NCBI RefSeq assembly: GCF_003003995.1
Contig: NZ_PVWF01000037.1
Location: 1 to 42,949 of the forward strand
Origin: Pleurocapsa sp. CCALA 161
GTDB lineage: Bacteria > Cyanobacteriota > Cyanobacteriia > Cyanobacteriales > Xenococcaceae
Direction of reading: 5' to 3'
Length of the DNA stretch: 42,949 nucleotides
Of this stretch, positions 25,078-34,877 are shown one piece after another. Numbering within the stretch: position 1 is the first letter of the stretch; each line of letters begins with the position of its first letter. The position numbers and the translations under genes were made by a program. The notes beneath the pieces were generated by a model, which was given only the letters and a program-made list of their open reading frames with translations, had not been told where the DNA came from and did not search any database.

Positions 25078-25284
25078 TCTCCAAGATCTAGGCATGAATT
25101 TGTGGTTTATAACCTGAACAATATAATCGAGTCAGCATTATTATTTTCCTGGTTCTAAACAAAGAATCTAAAATATAGAGAAGTGATGAAGTTTATTGTT
25201 CTGGAGAATCCTGAGTAAGCCACAGTTGCGAGGGAGTCCCATGACTAAATGATCGTTAGATCTCAATAGGAGTTATTTAAAAAG

Positions 25285-25641
25285 ATGACAGAAGCAATCA
25301 AAACAATAGAAAGAGGAATTCAATTAACCCCAAATGCTTTTAAGCATATTAAAATGCTGCAAGAACAACAGGGAAAGGAACTTTGTCTTCGTGTAGGGGT
25401 TCGTCAAGGGGGTTGCTCTGGCATGTCCTACATGATGGATTTTGAAGAACCCGATCACCTCAACGATAGCGATGAAGTGTTTGATTACGATGGGTTTCAG
25501 ATTGTATGTGATCCTAAAAGCCTGTTGTATCTTTATGGTTTAGTTTTAGACTATAGTAACGCTATGATTGGTGGTGGTTTTGAGTTTACCAACCCGAATG
25601 CCGCTCAAACTTGTGGCTGTGGCAAGTCTTTCGGCGTGTAG
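25285..25641 (+). CDS. A-type iron-sulfur carrier protein (IscA/SufA/HesB family)
   Basis: This 118-residue protein has the three conserved cysteines of A-type carriers: C44 in [10 protein letters not shown], and C110 and C112 in [11 protein letters not shown] typical strand [17 protein letters not shown] and the [11 protein letters not shown] loop precede the last pair. The protein takes up or delivers Fe-S clusters or iron in the cytosol and is part of the SUF/ISC network. I cannot decide between the SufA- and IscA-named paralogues. An AGGAG site lies 12 bp before the ATG. A strong terminator at 25724 ends the unit, so it is monocistronic. Confidence 0.93.
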   Translation: MTEAIKTIERGIQLTPNAFKHIKMLQEQQGKELCLRVGVRQGGCSGMSYMMDFEEPDHLNDSDEVFDYDGFQIVCDPKSLLYLYGLVLDYSNAMIGGGFEFTNPNAAQTCGCGKSFGV

Positions 25642-25723
25642 ATACATTAATTAGAAGGCTCAGTTAAACTTAGTCAAATAATAGACAATAAGGTGAAACT
25701 AGCTAAATTTAATATTTTGTCAA

Positions 25724-25754
25724 AGCAGGTTAACCATAATTAACCTGCTTTTTG
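25724..25754 (+). terminator. Intrinsic terminator after the A-type carrier gene
   Basis: AGCAGGTTAA (25724-25733) is the exact complement of TTAACCTGCT (25740-25749) with a six-base loop, followed by TTTT. It is a strong rho-independent terminator on the plus strand, in the gap between the convergent Fe-S carrier and leuS genes. Confidence 0.9.
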
Positions 25755-25868
25755 TTGCTCTAGTATTCTAAAAATCGCTGGGTAAAGGTAATATTTGTAA
25801 TGTTTAATTTCTTTCTCAAGCAAGAAAATAAGATGCGCTCTGCGCTGGCTTTGCCAATCGCCAAAAAA

Positions 25869-28451
25869 CTATTTTCCCAGCACAAAATTAACTAACTTAT
25901 TCGGTACGACAATTACCTTTTTCACTTCTTTCCCTTCGATATATTTTTGAGCAATTTCCGATTCAGTGGCGTATTTTTCCAACGTGGACTTATCAGAGCC
26001 AGCAGGGACTTGAATTGTACCGCGAGTTCTGCCCATGATTTGCACCACTAAAGTTACCTCGTCTACCACTAAGGCAGATGGATCTACTAACCTCCACGGT
26101 TGTTGGTGGACTGATTCACTGTTACCTAACCTACTCCATAATTCCTCAGCAATGTGAGGCGCAAAAGGAGCAAGCAATAAGACCAAAGTTTCAATTCCTT
26201 CTTGATATACAAGGGAAGTTTTACACTGAGCATCTTTTAAGGCATTGCTTAACTTCATTAACTCCGAGACAGCAGTATTAAATTGGTAATCTCCTGTTAA
26301 GTCTTCGGTAATTTCCTTAATGGCAGTGTGAATAGCTCGGCGTAATTCTTTTTCGGCTTTAGTAAGTTCTCCAGGGGATTGATTAATACCAGCAGGATCG
26401 TAGTCTGTCGCCAAAGTCCATACTCGATTTAAAAAGCGGAATTGTCCCTCTACCCCCGCGTCATTCCATTCTAAATCCTTTTCAGGAGGAGCTTGAAAGA
26501 GGATAAACATCCTAGCGGTATCCACACCGTATTTACCCAACCCTTCTGCTAAACCGACACCGTTATATTTGGATTTGGACATCTTTTCGTAGAAAACTGC
26601 TAATCTATCTCCTGTTTCGGGATCTACAGGATTGTCACGATTAACTTCGGTAGAGGGAATATATTTGTTAGTTTTGGGGTTTTTATAAGTTAAACCCTGC
26701 ACCATTCCTTGAGTTAGCAAACGTTTAAATGGCTCGTCAAAATTGAGTAAACCGCGATCGCGCAACACTTTAGTAAAGAAGCGAGAATATAATAGATGTA
26801 AAATAGCGTGTTCGATGCCACCTACATACTGATCCACAGGCATCCAGTCGTTGACCTGCTCAGGAGCAAAAGCTTTTTCAGGGTTATTAGCATCGCTGTA
26901 GCGGAGGAAATACCAAGAAGAATCAACAAAAGTATCCATCGTGTCGGTTTCCCGTTGAGCAGGTTTGCCACAGGCGGGACAATCTACGTTAATCCAGCTG
27001 TCTAACTGAGCCAGAGGCGAGCCACCGCGCCCTGATAATTCCACAGATTCGGGCAATTTTACAGGTAGATCGTGGTCGGGGACAGGTACAGTACCGCAAT
27101 CAGCGCAGTGAATCACGGGAATGGGGCAACCCCAATATCTTTGGCGAGAAATTAACCAATCCCGTAAACGATATTGAATGCGTGCCTGACCATAACCCTG
27201 TTGTTCGGCATATTCGATGATCTTGGCTTTTCCTTCAACCGAAGGCATACCGTCAAACTGTCCTGAATTAACTATTGTTCCTGGCTCCGTATAGGCATCT
27301 TGTAGGGGCGTTTCGCGAAACGCCCTTACGGGAGACGCCCCTGGATTTGTTTCGTCGGGAACAATTACGGTTTTAATGGGCAAACCTTTTTCGGTGGCAA
27401 ATTTAAAGTCTCTCACGTCATGAGCAGGGACACCCATTACTGCACCAGTACCGTATTCATAGAGAACATAGTCAGCAATTAGGATCGGTACTTCTTCACC
27501 GTTAAAAGGATTAATTGCTTTGCCCCCAGTCAGGATACCTCGCTTAGGCTTATCCTCCGCAGTCCGTTCAATTTCAGTCTCTCCTTTAACCTCTTCAATA
27601 AAAGCTTCTACCGCTGCTTTTTGCTCAGAAGTAGTTACTTTAAGAGTTAAAGGATGTTCGGGGGCAAGCACAATATAGGTTACCCCATAAACAGTATCGG
27701 GACGGGTAGTAAAAACAGCAATCTTGTCGTCTCTACCGACAAGAGGAAACTCTAAATAAGCCCCAACAGACTTACCAATCCAATTAGCCTGCATGGTTTT
27801 GACTCTTTCTGCCCAGCCGTCAAGCTGATCTAAATCCTGTAATAGCTTCTCTGCGTAGTCCGTAATTTTAAAGAACCACTGCTTGAGTAACTTTCGTTCT
27901 ACAATTGCCCCAGAACGCCAAGAACGTCCTTCATTGTCTACCTGTTCGTTAGCCAGCACAGTCTGATCGATCGGATCCCAATTAACCGCAGCTTCTTTCT
28001 GATAAGCCAATCCTGCATCCAGAAATTGGAGAAACAGCCATTGAGTCCATTGATAGTAGTCAGGAGAACAGGTGGCAATTTCTCTCTCCCAGTCAATCGA
28101 AAGCCCCAACTGCTTAAGCTGCTCCCGCATTTGAGCAATGTTTTGCCACGTCCACTGAGCAGGAGGAATTCCGCGATCAATCGCTGCATTTTCGGCAGGT
28201 AAACCAAAAGCATCCCAACCCATAGGATGTAGCACTCGATAACCCTGCATCCGTTTTAGACGCGCAATGACATCAGTGATCACATAGTTACGCACATGAC
28301 CCATGTGCAAATTGCCCGATGGATAGGGAAACATAGACAAAGCATAGAATTTTGGGCGCTCGCTCTGCTCTGGAGTTTGATTGCTCGCCAATTCTTGCCA
28401 CTGCTGTTGCCATTTTTGTTCAATTTCTGCTGCGTTGTATCGTGACTCCAC
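25869..28451 (-). CDS. leuS: Leucyl-tRNA synthetase
   Basis: This 860-residue class I aminoacyl-tRNA synthetase charges tRNA-Leu. Visible are the HIGH-type motif in [12 protein letters not shown] (about residue 50), the editing (CP1) domain with [13 protein letters not shown] near 340-352, a zinc-like region CADCGTVP and [23 protein letters not shown], and the KMSKS loop in [11 protein letters not shown] near 625. A feature unlike most homologues is a stretch of about 13 residues ([13 protein letters not shown], near 370-382) in the editing-domain loop between [10 protein letters not shown] and YTEPG. Its DNA (27304-27342) is a palindromic repeat. The frame is kept and all catalytic motifs are intact, so the protein is likely active. 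ATG start. Confidence 0.97.
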   Translation of the reverse strand: MESRYNAAEIEQKWQQQWQELASNQTPEQSERPKFYALSMFPYPSGNLHMGHVRNYVITDVIARLKRMQGYRVLHPMGWDAFGLPAENAAIDRGIPPAQWTWQNIAQMREQLKQLGLSIDWEREIATCSPDYYQWTQWLFLQFLDAGLAYQKEAAVNWDPIDQTVLANEQVDNEGRSWRSGAIVERKLLKQWFFKITDYAEKLLQDLDQLDGWAERVKTMQANWIGKSVGAYLEFPLVGRDDKIAVFTTRPDTVYGVTYIVLAPEHPLTLKVTTSEQKAAVEAFIEEVKGETEIERTAEDKPKRGILTGGKAINPFNGEEVPILIADYVLYEYGTGAVMGVPAHDVRDFKFATEKGLPIKTVIVPDETNPGASPVRAFRETPLQDAYTEPGTIVNSGQFDGMPSVEGKAKIIEYAEQQGYGQARIQYRLRDWLISRQRYWGCPIPVIHCADCGTVPVPDHDLPVKLPESVELSGRGGSPLAQLDSWINVDCPACGKPAQRETDTMDTFVDSSWYFLRYSDANNPEKAFAPEQVNDWMPVDQYVGGIEHAILHLLYSRFFTKVLRDRGLLNFDEPFKRLLTQGMVQGLTYKNPKTNKYIPSTEVNRDNPVDPETGDRLAVFYEKMSKSKYNGVGLAEGLGKYGVDTARMFILFQAPPEKDLEWNDAGVEGQFRFLNRVWTLATDYDPAGINQSPGELTKAEKELRRAIHTAIKEITEDLTGDYQFNTAVSELMKLSNALKDAQCKTSLVYQEGIETLVLLLAPFAPHIAEELWSRLGNSESVHQQPWRLVDPSALVVDEVTLVVQIMGRTRGTIQVPAGSDKSTLEKYATESEIAQKYIEGKEVKKVIVVPNKLVNFVLGK
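27304..27342. repeat. Palindromic repeat inserted in frame in leuS
   Basis: GGGCGTTTCGCGAAACGCCC (27306-27325) is a perfect 20-bp palindrome. In addition AGGGGCGT (27304-27311) pairs with ACGCCCCT (27335-27342), giving an alternative larger hairpin. The 39 bases correspond to 13 codons in the LeuRS editing domain. GC content is far above the surrounding gene. Confidence 0.85.
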
Positions 28452-28957
28452 AACTGGGGTTACTCCTATAAATTGCTACGATAAAATTTGATAACTCTTC
28501 AATATTACATTTATTAGTTTAGTAAAGTTATCTACCCTAGCATAAAGATAATTATGAGCCAGTCGAACCAAATATCATCTCAAGCAACTACCAAAAAATT
28601 GGGCTCTTCTAAAGTAGTTATGACAAATTAGTACAAAATAAAGTTAAATTTGTTTTCGATTAGAGGCATATTAACATCGGTAGGAGTAATAGCAGATACT
28701 CTCAAAGCCCATACTGACTAAAAGCCTGGAGTTTGCGATCGCGCTTTTTCTAGATGGACGTATACTGATTTTTTACAAGTTAACTATACAATCTTATTAA
28801 TTGAATATTAATCAATATTACTTTTGTAGGCCAACTTGTGCTTCAAGAGTTTCAAGCCTTTTAAACGTTGGCAAAAAATAATTAGACTTTTAATTCTATA
28901 GCTTGAATCATTGCTAATAAAAACAAACGTAGTTGGAAAGTATTTTACTTATTGCAA
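28452..28957. other. 506-bp intergenic region with no recognisable gene
   Basis: The region lies between the divergent leuS and UbiA-like genes and would hold both promoters. It is AT-rich with one GCGATCGC site near 28736. The only short frame of note (28554-28631, 25 codons, MSQSNQISSQ...) has no clear ribosome-binding site and no recognised similarity. I see no riboswitch or T-box-like structure before leuS. Confidence 0.5.
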
Positions 28958-29917
28958 ATGCCATCGAGTCCAATCAAACAGGTCGAGCAAGTTAATAATC
29001 TAGAATTAGCTGAATCAGTAACTCCTAAAAAAAACAAAGTCAGAATTTTTTTGAGCAATGCTATTTATTTGCCATTTGCCTATTTAGAAAAAGTAAAGCG
29101 CAGAGGCGAAAACTATACGCTTAAAGTAATTTTATGGGATGATGTTCCCCTACTTTTATTAGCCTTTTCTTGGCAAGCAACTAACTCTGTTTTACATGGC
29201 GTTAGCATAATATTTTTGTTAGTTTCCTTCTGGTGTGTATATGAGTTGGGCTATTACGAAAATGACTATGTTGCAGAAAAGTATGAATCAAAGCCAAAAC
29301 TAGCTCTGACTTATTATGCCCATAAGTCGATGATGAGGACTGCTTATCCCTGGCTTTGGTCGTTAGTGTTTGGTTTGATCGGGATAATTTTACTAGAGAA
29401 AACTCAAGTCATTCATCTGCCTTTTGCAATATTAATAGCGCAAAAGATTAATTTTTTTAATCCGATAATTTTAACTTACTTATCTTGGATTATCTTTTTA
29501 GTTTGTATGAGATACTGTTTTTTCGTGTACAATTATGCCAATAAACAGACTAGAATCTGGTTGTACATAATATTACAGTCATTTCGTTATTACAGCTTTT
29601 TATGGGTGACAGCAACTAATTTAATCGGCATTACTTTGTTATCCAGTCAGATACTTTCACGTAGCCTTTTGTATCTCGTATATCGATACTCTGGAGGCGA
29701 TTCTAACGACTGGCCTAGAGAAATACCCGAAAAAGTTTTGCGCTGTTTAATCTTCATCTTTATGCTAACAAGTATCTGTTTTGGCAGCCAAAGTTTAGAA
29801 TTATGGCAAAGGTGGCAAACGTGGACTATTATTGCCTGGTGTGTTATTCAGGGTCAAGGTCAAATCAAAAGAATACTGCTTCAAGTTAAGCTAGTAGCTC
29901 AAGATGGTTCTAATTAA
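28958..29917 (+). CDS. Polytopic membrane protein, UbiA-like
   Basis: This 319-residue membrane protein has about seven hydrophobic segments and a 50-residue polar N-terminus. It contains WCVYELGYYENDYVAEKYES near residues 90-110, which recalls the first Asp-rich NDxxD region of UbiA prenyltransferases. The second Asp motif of UbiA is not clear. The downstream HAD gene supports the idea, since UbiA-like and HAD phosphatase domains are often fused or adjacent. A role in lipid-linked sugar or prenyl-phosphate chemistry in the inner membrane is possible but unproven. I chose ATG 28958, because the TTG six bases upstream has no better ribosome-binding site. It is separated from the HAD gene by 128 bp. 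Confidence 0.55.
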   Translation: MPSSPIKQVEQVNNLELAESVTPKKNKVRIFLSNAIYLPFAYLEKVKRRGENYTLKVILWDDVPLLLLAFSWQATNSVLHGVSIIFLLVSFWCVYELGYYENDYVAEKYESKPKLALTYYAHKSMMRTAYPWLWSLVFGLIGIILLEKTQVIHLPFAILIAQKINFFNPIILTYLSWIIFLVCMRYCFFVYNYANKQTRIWLYIILQSFRYYSFLWVTATNLIGITLLSSQILSRSLLYLVYRYSGGDSNDWPREIPEKVLRCLIFIFMLTSICFGSQSLELWQRWQTWTIIAWCVIQGQGQIKRILLQVKLVAQDGSN

Positions 29918-30045
29918 ACCCGATTATTGTAGCCTTTGGCATTACAAGAGTATAAAAGCTAATACTGATTCTTAGATAAGAATATTGTATTAGTAGTGTT
30001 TCTTGGGGGAATGATTATAAAACTAAATTTTTCTAATTTTTGACA

Positions 30046-30762
30046 ATGGAAAAGAATCAAAGTGAAATAATGAACACAATTGATTCACAAAAATCGCTCG
30101 CAGCGATCGCGAATGCTACTAAAGAAACCACTGTAATTCTCGATTTTGACGAAACTCTCCTCCTTAGAAACTCAACAGCAGAATATATCAACAGTTTACG
30201 TCCCCGCTTAATTGGCTTTGTGTTAATTATGCTCTTAAAGATAATTAGACCTTGGTGTTGGCTACCAGGAATATTCAGAGGGAATCAAACTAAAGATTGG
30301 TATTTGGTAACAATTCCTACGATTTTATTACCCTGGACGCTGTTACTTTGGCAGCAGAAAGCACAAAGATTAGCTAAAGATTATAGCAATCTGGAAATTA
30401 TTTCAGCGATCAAACGAAATACTGAAGCCCCAGTTATTGTTGCCAGTTTGGGCTTCAATTTTATTATTACTCCTTTACTTCAAAATATGCCGATGAGATG
30501 CGATCGCTTAGTTAGCTGTCGATTTTGGCAAGGAGCAAGCGATCGCCAACAGGGTAAACTATTAATGATGCAAAAAGTATTATCCCCATCGGCAATCAAA
30601 ACAGCACTCTTAGTCACTGATTCTGAGGATGATTTAGGGTTACTGCAAGTGGTTCAGCAACCTTGTTTTGTTTTATGGTCTGGTGCTAAATATGTCGACC
30701 CGTTTCAAGACTTTTGGCTTAATGCTCTAGTCAAAAAACTTAAGAAACTAATTAAGGGCTGA
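30046..30762 (+). CDS. HAD-superfamily hydrolase
   Basis: This is a 238-residue haloacid dehalogenase-type phosphatase. Motif I is ILDFDETLLLRNS (the nucleophile is the first Asp, about residue 34), motif II is a serine in VIVASLGFN, motif III is a lysine in QQGKLLMMQK, and motif IV is VTDSEDDLGLL. A cap region with a hydrophobic segment (RLIGFVLIMLLKIIRPW and TILLPWTLLLW) lies between motifs I and II and may touch the membrane. It would hydrolyse a phosphomonoester, perhaps a lipid or sugar phosphate made by its neighbour. ATG 30046 was chosen; a TTG at 30040 and an ATG at 30070 are alternatives. Confidence 0.82.
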   Translation: MEKNQSEIMNTIDSQKSLAAIANATKETTVILDFDETLLLRNSTAEYINSLRPRLIGFVLIMLLKIIRPWCWLPGIFRGNQTKDWYLVTIPTILLPWTLLLWQQKAQRLAKDYSNLEIISAIKRNTEAPVIVASLGFNFIITPLLQNMPMRCDRLVSCRFWQGASDRQQGKLLMMQKVLSPSAIKTALLVTDSEDDLGLLQVVQQPCFVLWSGAKYVDPFQDFWLNALVKKLKKLIKG

Positions 30763-30840
30763 AGATAGGTAAAGTTCACACAAGATCCAATATCTATGAG
30801 AATGTTGATTCTCCAGAAATTAGCTCAGTTTTTTTAAATG

Positions 30841-31302
30841 TTAGGGGGTTGCGGGAGTAGAAGCTTCTGTATCTTTAGTAGTCGAGAAAAATCGCTCTGT
30901 AATCGCAGCGGTAAAGATATGGGATAACAATCCTACTGGTCCCGCAAAAAGACAGAGAATTAAAGAATGAACCGTCCAAACTCCAGTTTTTTGCCCCTGC
31001 CAGTAAATCCAGCGACCAACAAAAAGATCTAAAACTAAAAAATGAACCCATCCCGTAGCTGCAATTCTTTCGGTAGCAAAAAATTGAGCGATATCTGTTA
31101 GCTGAGGATTAGAAAGAGCCTGAGCCGATTCTGGAGTAATTGACCCTGAAAAGAGATAGATATAAAGACCCGCTAATGCGATAAATGGGAGAAAAGATGC
31201 CATGGCTTTTTGCGTAATTCCCCATTTAGGCAAGAAAATCATCAAAATCCAGAATGGAAGCACGAAGAAATTGGCAAGATTGAATAGCTGATTAATTGTC
31301 AT
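30841..31302 (-). CDS. ABA4-like (DUF4281) membrane protein
   Basis: This 153-residue integral membrane protein has four hydrophobic segments and matches the ABA4-like family. Typical stretches are LFNLANFFVLPFWILMIFLP, the acidic-polar loop before FFATERIAATGWVHFLVLDL, and FVGRWIYWQG followed by FAGPVGLLSHI. In plants ABA4 is needed for neoxanthin synthesis; in cyanobacteria the role is not established and a carotenoid function is only suggested by the homology. The C-terminal tail is Ser/Thr-rich and poorly conserved. It is the last gene of the minus-strand group, 54 bp after holB. Confidence 0.85.
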   Translation of the reverse strand: MTINQLFNLANFFVLPFWILMIFLPKWGITQKAMASFLPFIALAGLYIYLFSGSITPESAQALSNPQLTDIAQFFATERIAATGWVHFLVLDLFVGRWIYWQGQKTGVWTVHSLILCLFAGPVGLLSHIFTAAITERFFSTTKDTEASTPATP

Positions 31303-31356
31303 TACAAATACGGAATTAACAAGTTATCTTGAAGTGATTTTAACAAACAGGACGGA

Positions 31357-32298
31357 TTATAAGGAAATTAAATTTAACAGCGCACACTCCCATACCAAGC
31401 GGGGTTGCACGTAACTCAGTAAATACTGACGAGTTTTCTCCCAAGTTTCCATTAACTCTGGGTGTTGATTTTGTTGCCAGTAATAATATTGCAGATAATC
31501 CACCAACCACAGTTGTACTGAACTATCTAATTGAGTAGTAATAGCTTGTGCTAGGTTGAGAGCCTCTAAAGGAGTTTTGGGGGGTTGCTTTAACTGCTGT
31601 AACAGTTGATCGGGAATTAGCTTTAATTGCTGCCAAGCAGCGATCGCCTGTCCTGGACTTCCCTGGGCGATCGCCATGAGTTCAGGATGCTCTAAAATTT
31701 CTCGATAGTCATTTTGCAGTATAGTGCTTAAATTCTTTGAGGAGAGAGGATTGAACTGAATTTTTTGACAGCGAGATACCAAGGTGGTTAACAAAGAGTC
31801 GGCATCAGGGGCAATTAAAATTAGCGTGGCCTTGACTGGCTCTTCTAGGGTTTTTAATAAAGCATTAGCAGGTGCTTCTGCCATAGTGTGAGCATCTTCA
31901 ATAATGACAACCTGTCTTGTGGCTTCTAATGCAGGACGATTGAGAAACTGGGTAATCTGCCGAATCTGTTCAATCCGAATCTTGGGCGGTGTTTTCTGCC
32001 AACCTTGTTCAGTAGCTTGAGCAGCAGTATATAGTTCACCCCCCTTAATAAAAGTAGGTTCTACCCATAGTAAGTCTGGATGATTACCTGTGTGTAACTT
32101 TCTGCAAGCCAGGTGCTGTTTTTCGGCAGACAAACCAATGGTTAATAACAGTTGGGTAAAATTTTGGGCAGCGATGGTGCGTCCAATTCCCGATGAACCA
32201 CAAAAAAGATAGGCGGGGGCTATTCGCTGTTTGGCGATCGCCTGTTGTAGCAACTGCACTGCTCTTGATTGACCTAGCAGATTAGCAAAAGCATTCAT
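31357..32298 (-). CDS. holB: DNA polymerase III subunit delta'
   Basis: This 313-residue clamp-loader subunit shows the HolB pattern: FANLLGQSRAVQLLQQAI, then a P-loop-like CGSSGIGRT (residues 33-41) in which the Walker lysine is arginine (R40). The delta-prime sensor motif is in LLTTLVSRCQKIQF (the SRC motif). The lysine loss agrees with the known non-ATPase role of delta'. The zinc-binding part is reduced to C65 followed by HTGNHPD. It acts in the beta-clamp loader at the replication fork. The C-terminal third is helical. It is located 70 bp after the FHA gene on the minus strand. Confidence 0.92.
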   Translation of the reverse strand: MNAFANLLGQSRAVQLLQQAIAKQRIAPAYLFCGSSGIGRTIAAQNFTQLLLTIGLSAEKQHLACRKLHTGNHPDLLWVEPTFIKGGELYTAAQATEQGWQKTPPKIRIEQIRQITQFLNRPALEATRQVVIIEDAHTMAEAPANALLKTLEEPVKATLILIAPDADSLLTTLVSRCQKIQFNPLSSKNLSTILQNDYREILEHPELMAIAQGSPGQAIAAWQQLKLIPDQLLQQLKQPPKTPLEALNLAQAITTQLDSSVQLWLVDYLQYYYWQQNQHPELMETWEKTRQYLLSYVQPRLVWECALLNLISL

Positions 32299-32368
32299 GT
32301 CTTAACCAAGGCCAAATCTAAAATATGGGCTAAAGCTTAAAGCTGAAAACTAGCTAGTTTATACGAAG

Positions 32369-32803
32369 CTAATTCACATCATCATCATCAATCATGGCAG
32401 GATCGATCAGGGTAATATCGTAAGGATCGTCGGGGGGAATAGTTGGAAAAACATCATATTCTCGATATTCATACACGGCTTCCACCTGTGGACCAAATAC
32501 AACCTTATCCCCATGTTTTAAATCGTGAAATCTAACTTTTTTTCCATTGATTAATAAACCGTTGACGCTATTTTTTCCTTCAGAATCACCATCAATAATT
32601 CGATAATAATCATGATCCTCTTCCTTTCTTCTGACTAGGGTGGCATGATGGCGAGACACAAACTGAGATTGCAGCAGAATATGACATTGTGCGCCTCTGC
32701 CCATGGAGTAAAGATCATCCTGAAGACGAATTTCGCGATGACCTTTGCCATCGGTAACAATTAAAATATGCTCTTCACGGTGTTTTACAGGTCTTACAGT
32801 CAT
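32369..32803 (-). CDS. FHA-domain protein
   Basis: This 144-residue protein consists of a single forkhead-associated domain. The core motifs are SMGRGAQCHILL (GR and the polar loop), SRHHATLVR (the phosphothreonine-binding serine and histidine) and SVNGLLINGKKV (the NG motif). FHA domains bind phosphothreonine peptides and usually work with Ser/Thr kinases. Two kinase-type genes occur elsewhere in the window, but no direct link is shown. The C-terminal tail is acidic (IDPAMIDDDDVN). It lies between holB (70 bp) and a DprA/LOG-like gene (129 bp) on the minus strand. Target unknown. Confidence 0.9.
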   Translation of the reverse strand: MTVRPVKHREEHILIVTDGKGHREIRLQDDLYSMGRGAQCHILLQSQFVSRHHATLVRRKEEDHDYYRIIDGDSEGKNSVNGLLINGKKVRFHDLKHGDKVVFGPQVEAVYEYREYDVFPTIPPDDPYDITLIDPAMIDDDDVN

Positions 32804-32932
32804 GGAAATATTTTAAAATCCCTAGTCTATTCTAACTAGTTATGATCTATCTAACTAGCGAATATAGATGGGATACTATAAAAAATAGCAACTACAGGTA
32901 TTAAGCGATCGCTACGCCATCAATAAAACAAC

Positions 32933-33454
32933 TTAATCAAAATAAAATAAGGTAACAATTTTTCTTTGTTCCTCAGCTTCTCGACAAGTTTTCAAAAGAG
33001 TATCGCTATCGTGAAACGCAAAGCAAATTAATTGCTGGCAACGAGAAATAATTTCGCTGTTACACATTGCACTGGCTTCCCCCAGAGACAGATGATCGTT
33101 GCTAGAATTCTCAATTAGATGAACGACTTTCTCCAGTTGTTTTTTAGATTCTTTAGGCTGACGTGAGAGACTCTGGGGCAAAATTACAGTTAATAAATTT
33201 GAGTCCGCACGCATTGCACCTTTAATCGCTGCTGAATTAGTGCCAACTGCTCCAGAAGTAACTAACCGATTTCCTGCCAAAACCAAAGCGTAGCTCATCA
33301 TTTCAATTAGCTGCTGGTGCATTAAAGGCACATGGCGAGAACCTAGTAAGGCAAATCGCTTAGAACCAGTTTGCTGAATCGCTGCTAATTCTTGGGTTAA
33401 TGTATCGAGGCTAATGTCATTTGCGGTAACAGTGTCTAGTGGTTGTTGGCTCAA
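32933..33454 (-). CDS. DprA/LOG-like Rossmann-fold protein
   Basis: This 173-residue protein has the Rossmann pattern of the DprA/LOG superfamily: FALLGSRHVPLMHQQLIEMM, LVTSGAVGTNSAAIKGAMRA and LLTVILPQSLSRQP. Cyanobacterial copies are commonly labelled DNA recombination-mediator protein A. DprA loads RecA on ssDNA during transformation, but this protein lacks the flanking domains of classic DprA and could instead bind a nucleotide or nucleoside monophosphate. It starts at TTG 33454; no ATG fits before the conserved strand. Its neighbours NurA and HolB are DNA-processing proteins, which gives weak support for a DNA role. Confidence 0.72.
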   Translation of the reverse strand: MSQQPLDTVTANDISLDTLTQELAAIQQTGSKRFALLGSRHVPLMHQQLIEMMSYALVLAGNRLVTSGAVGTNSAAIKGAMRADSNLLTVILPQSLSRQPKESKKQLEKVVHLIENSSNDHLSLGEASAMCNSEIISRCQQLICFAFHDSDTLLKTCREAEEQRKIVTLFYFD

Positions 33455-33591
33455 TGAACAAATATGGTGATCTTAAGATTAACGCCAGTAATTGTAACAA
33501 ATGATTGTCCTTCAAAGCGATAGGTTGTGGGAAAACTTTATTTTCAAAATTTTCCAGATCTCAACCCCCACTCCTCAACTCAACTCCAACA

Positions 33592-34788
33592 TTAGGCAAT
33601 ACTGCCTCGTTTACGGGCTTCTTTGTAGGATGTGCCGACGTTGCGTAAACCTGCTTTAATTAGCTGCTGTTCTAATAGACCAAAAAAACGCGCGCGATCG
33701 CTGCCTCGAACTACGGCTTGATTATGAGCTTCTGCTAGGGCGACAGGATAACCATAACCTTTCTGTACCTGAGCCAACATAATACTCAAAGACTGATCGA
33801 ATAGAGCCTGATCTTCTACTACCCAGGCAGGAACTTCAATCCGTGCTACTTCTGCACCAACGTTGACATAGCAAAAATAGACTCTTTGGGCTGCTTCGTA
33901 AAGATCTAAAATACGTAAATTACTCCGATATAAAGGGCTACGCTGTCCTGGTTGGAGGCGACTTGCCCAATAGGTTGAATCTCGTAGAGAATCTATTTTC
34001 TGACAAGGATATTTTTCCACTAGATCGCCACAATGAGATACACAGTTTGGCTGTTCATGTTCACAGGTATGCAAGCGCAGAAAGTTTAGTCCTTCAGTAC
34101 TTCGGGATGCACTGACATAACCCATCAGGGGAATTTGAGTTTCTCTGAGGCGTTCACAAGCAGCGAGAATCGGCGGTAATATTTTATCTCTTGCTTCCCC
34201 AGGCAAGCCATCTAAAAACCAGTAAATTAACGAACCATCAACCAAAGCCAGATTAGGTACATGATGGTGTTCTCCTGGGGGTAGCACCCAATTACAGGCC
34301 ATTTCTGCCAACATTTCGGCTTCGGCTACCGTGCGTCGATAACCCATCCATTCCTCTAACCGAATACCCCACTGTCGAGAGATGTATAAGTCTTCGGTTT
34401 TGTAAAAAACTTCGGGAAGGCTATCTAATAATGGATGTAGGCTTTGTCCATAATGAAGCATAATCTGACCGATGTTAATCAGATAGCAGTAGGCAATCTC
34501 ATGGTGAGAAGGAGAAATCTGTGAACCATCGGTAGCAAAAACACTATGGCTATAGGGTGCGGTTGGAATCTCAAAACATCGATCTAAAGGCTCGATGGGA
34601 GTAGCTGCGGCAAACAGCAGGCGATCGCGAAAATCTGTCTGCTGCTGAATTAATTCTGTCTGTAACTTAGCTGCCTGTCGCTGTAAATTTTGGGCATACT
34701 CCAGTCTTTTGCTGGAGGCGATCGCCTCTTTGTGCAGATGTTGACTAATTCCAGGAATTTGTCCCGCAATTTTGGCTAGGTCTAACAT
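33592..34788 (-). CDS. NurA-domain nuclease
   Basis: This 398-residue protein has the NurA/RNase H-like core. The first metal aspartate is D87 in VFATDGSQISPSHH. A second is D184 in NLALVDGSLIYW. A late histidine in VALAEAHNQAVV is also conserved-looking. In archaea NurA trims DNA ends with HerA and the Mre11-Rad50 complex. In bacteria the domain is found in stand-alone proteins whose partner is often a HerA-like ATPase; none is seen here. It is cytosolic. The N-terminal 60 residues form a coiled-coil-like helix. It lies 137 bp upstream of the DprA/LOG-like gene and 89 bp downstream of an MscS channel gene. Confidence 0.88.
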   Translation of the reverse strand: MLDLAKIAGQIPGISQHLHKEAIASSKRLEYAQNLQRQAAKLQTELIQQQTDFRDRLLFAAATPIEPLDRCFEIPTAPYSHSVFATDGSQISPSHHEIAYCYLINIGQIMLHYGQSLHPLLDSLPEVFYKTEDLYISRQWGIRLEEWMGYRRTVAEAEMLAEMACNWVLPPGEHHHVPNLALVDGSLIYWFLDGLPGEARDKILPPILAACERLRETQIPLMGYVSASRSTEGLNFLRLHTCEHEQPNCVSHCGDLVEKYPCQKIDSLRDSTYWASRLQPGQRSPLYRSNLRILDLYEAAQRVYFCYVNVGAEVARIEVPAWVVEDQALFDQSLSIMLAQVQKGYGYPVALAEAHNQAVVRGSDRARFFGLLEQQLIKAGLRNVGTSYKEARKRGSIA

Positions 34789-34877
34789 AGTTTTGCATAA
34801 TTATTGTAAATAAAGCAGATTTATCAATTTTAAATCGACGGATGTTGCTCCCCTAACCGAGATAGATAGATGGTTGG

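Noticed and set aside
28554-28631. 25-codon frame (MSQSNQISSQ...) before the UbiA-like gene
   Set aside because: No ribosome-binding site, no recognised family and too short to support.
31357-32298. HolB as a defective gene because the Walker lysine is arginine
   Set aside because: Delta' is a non-ATPase subunit and this substitution is common in the family.
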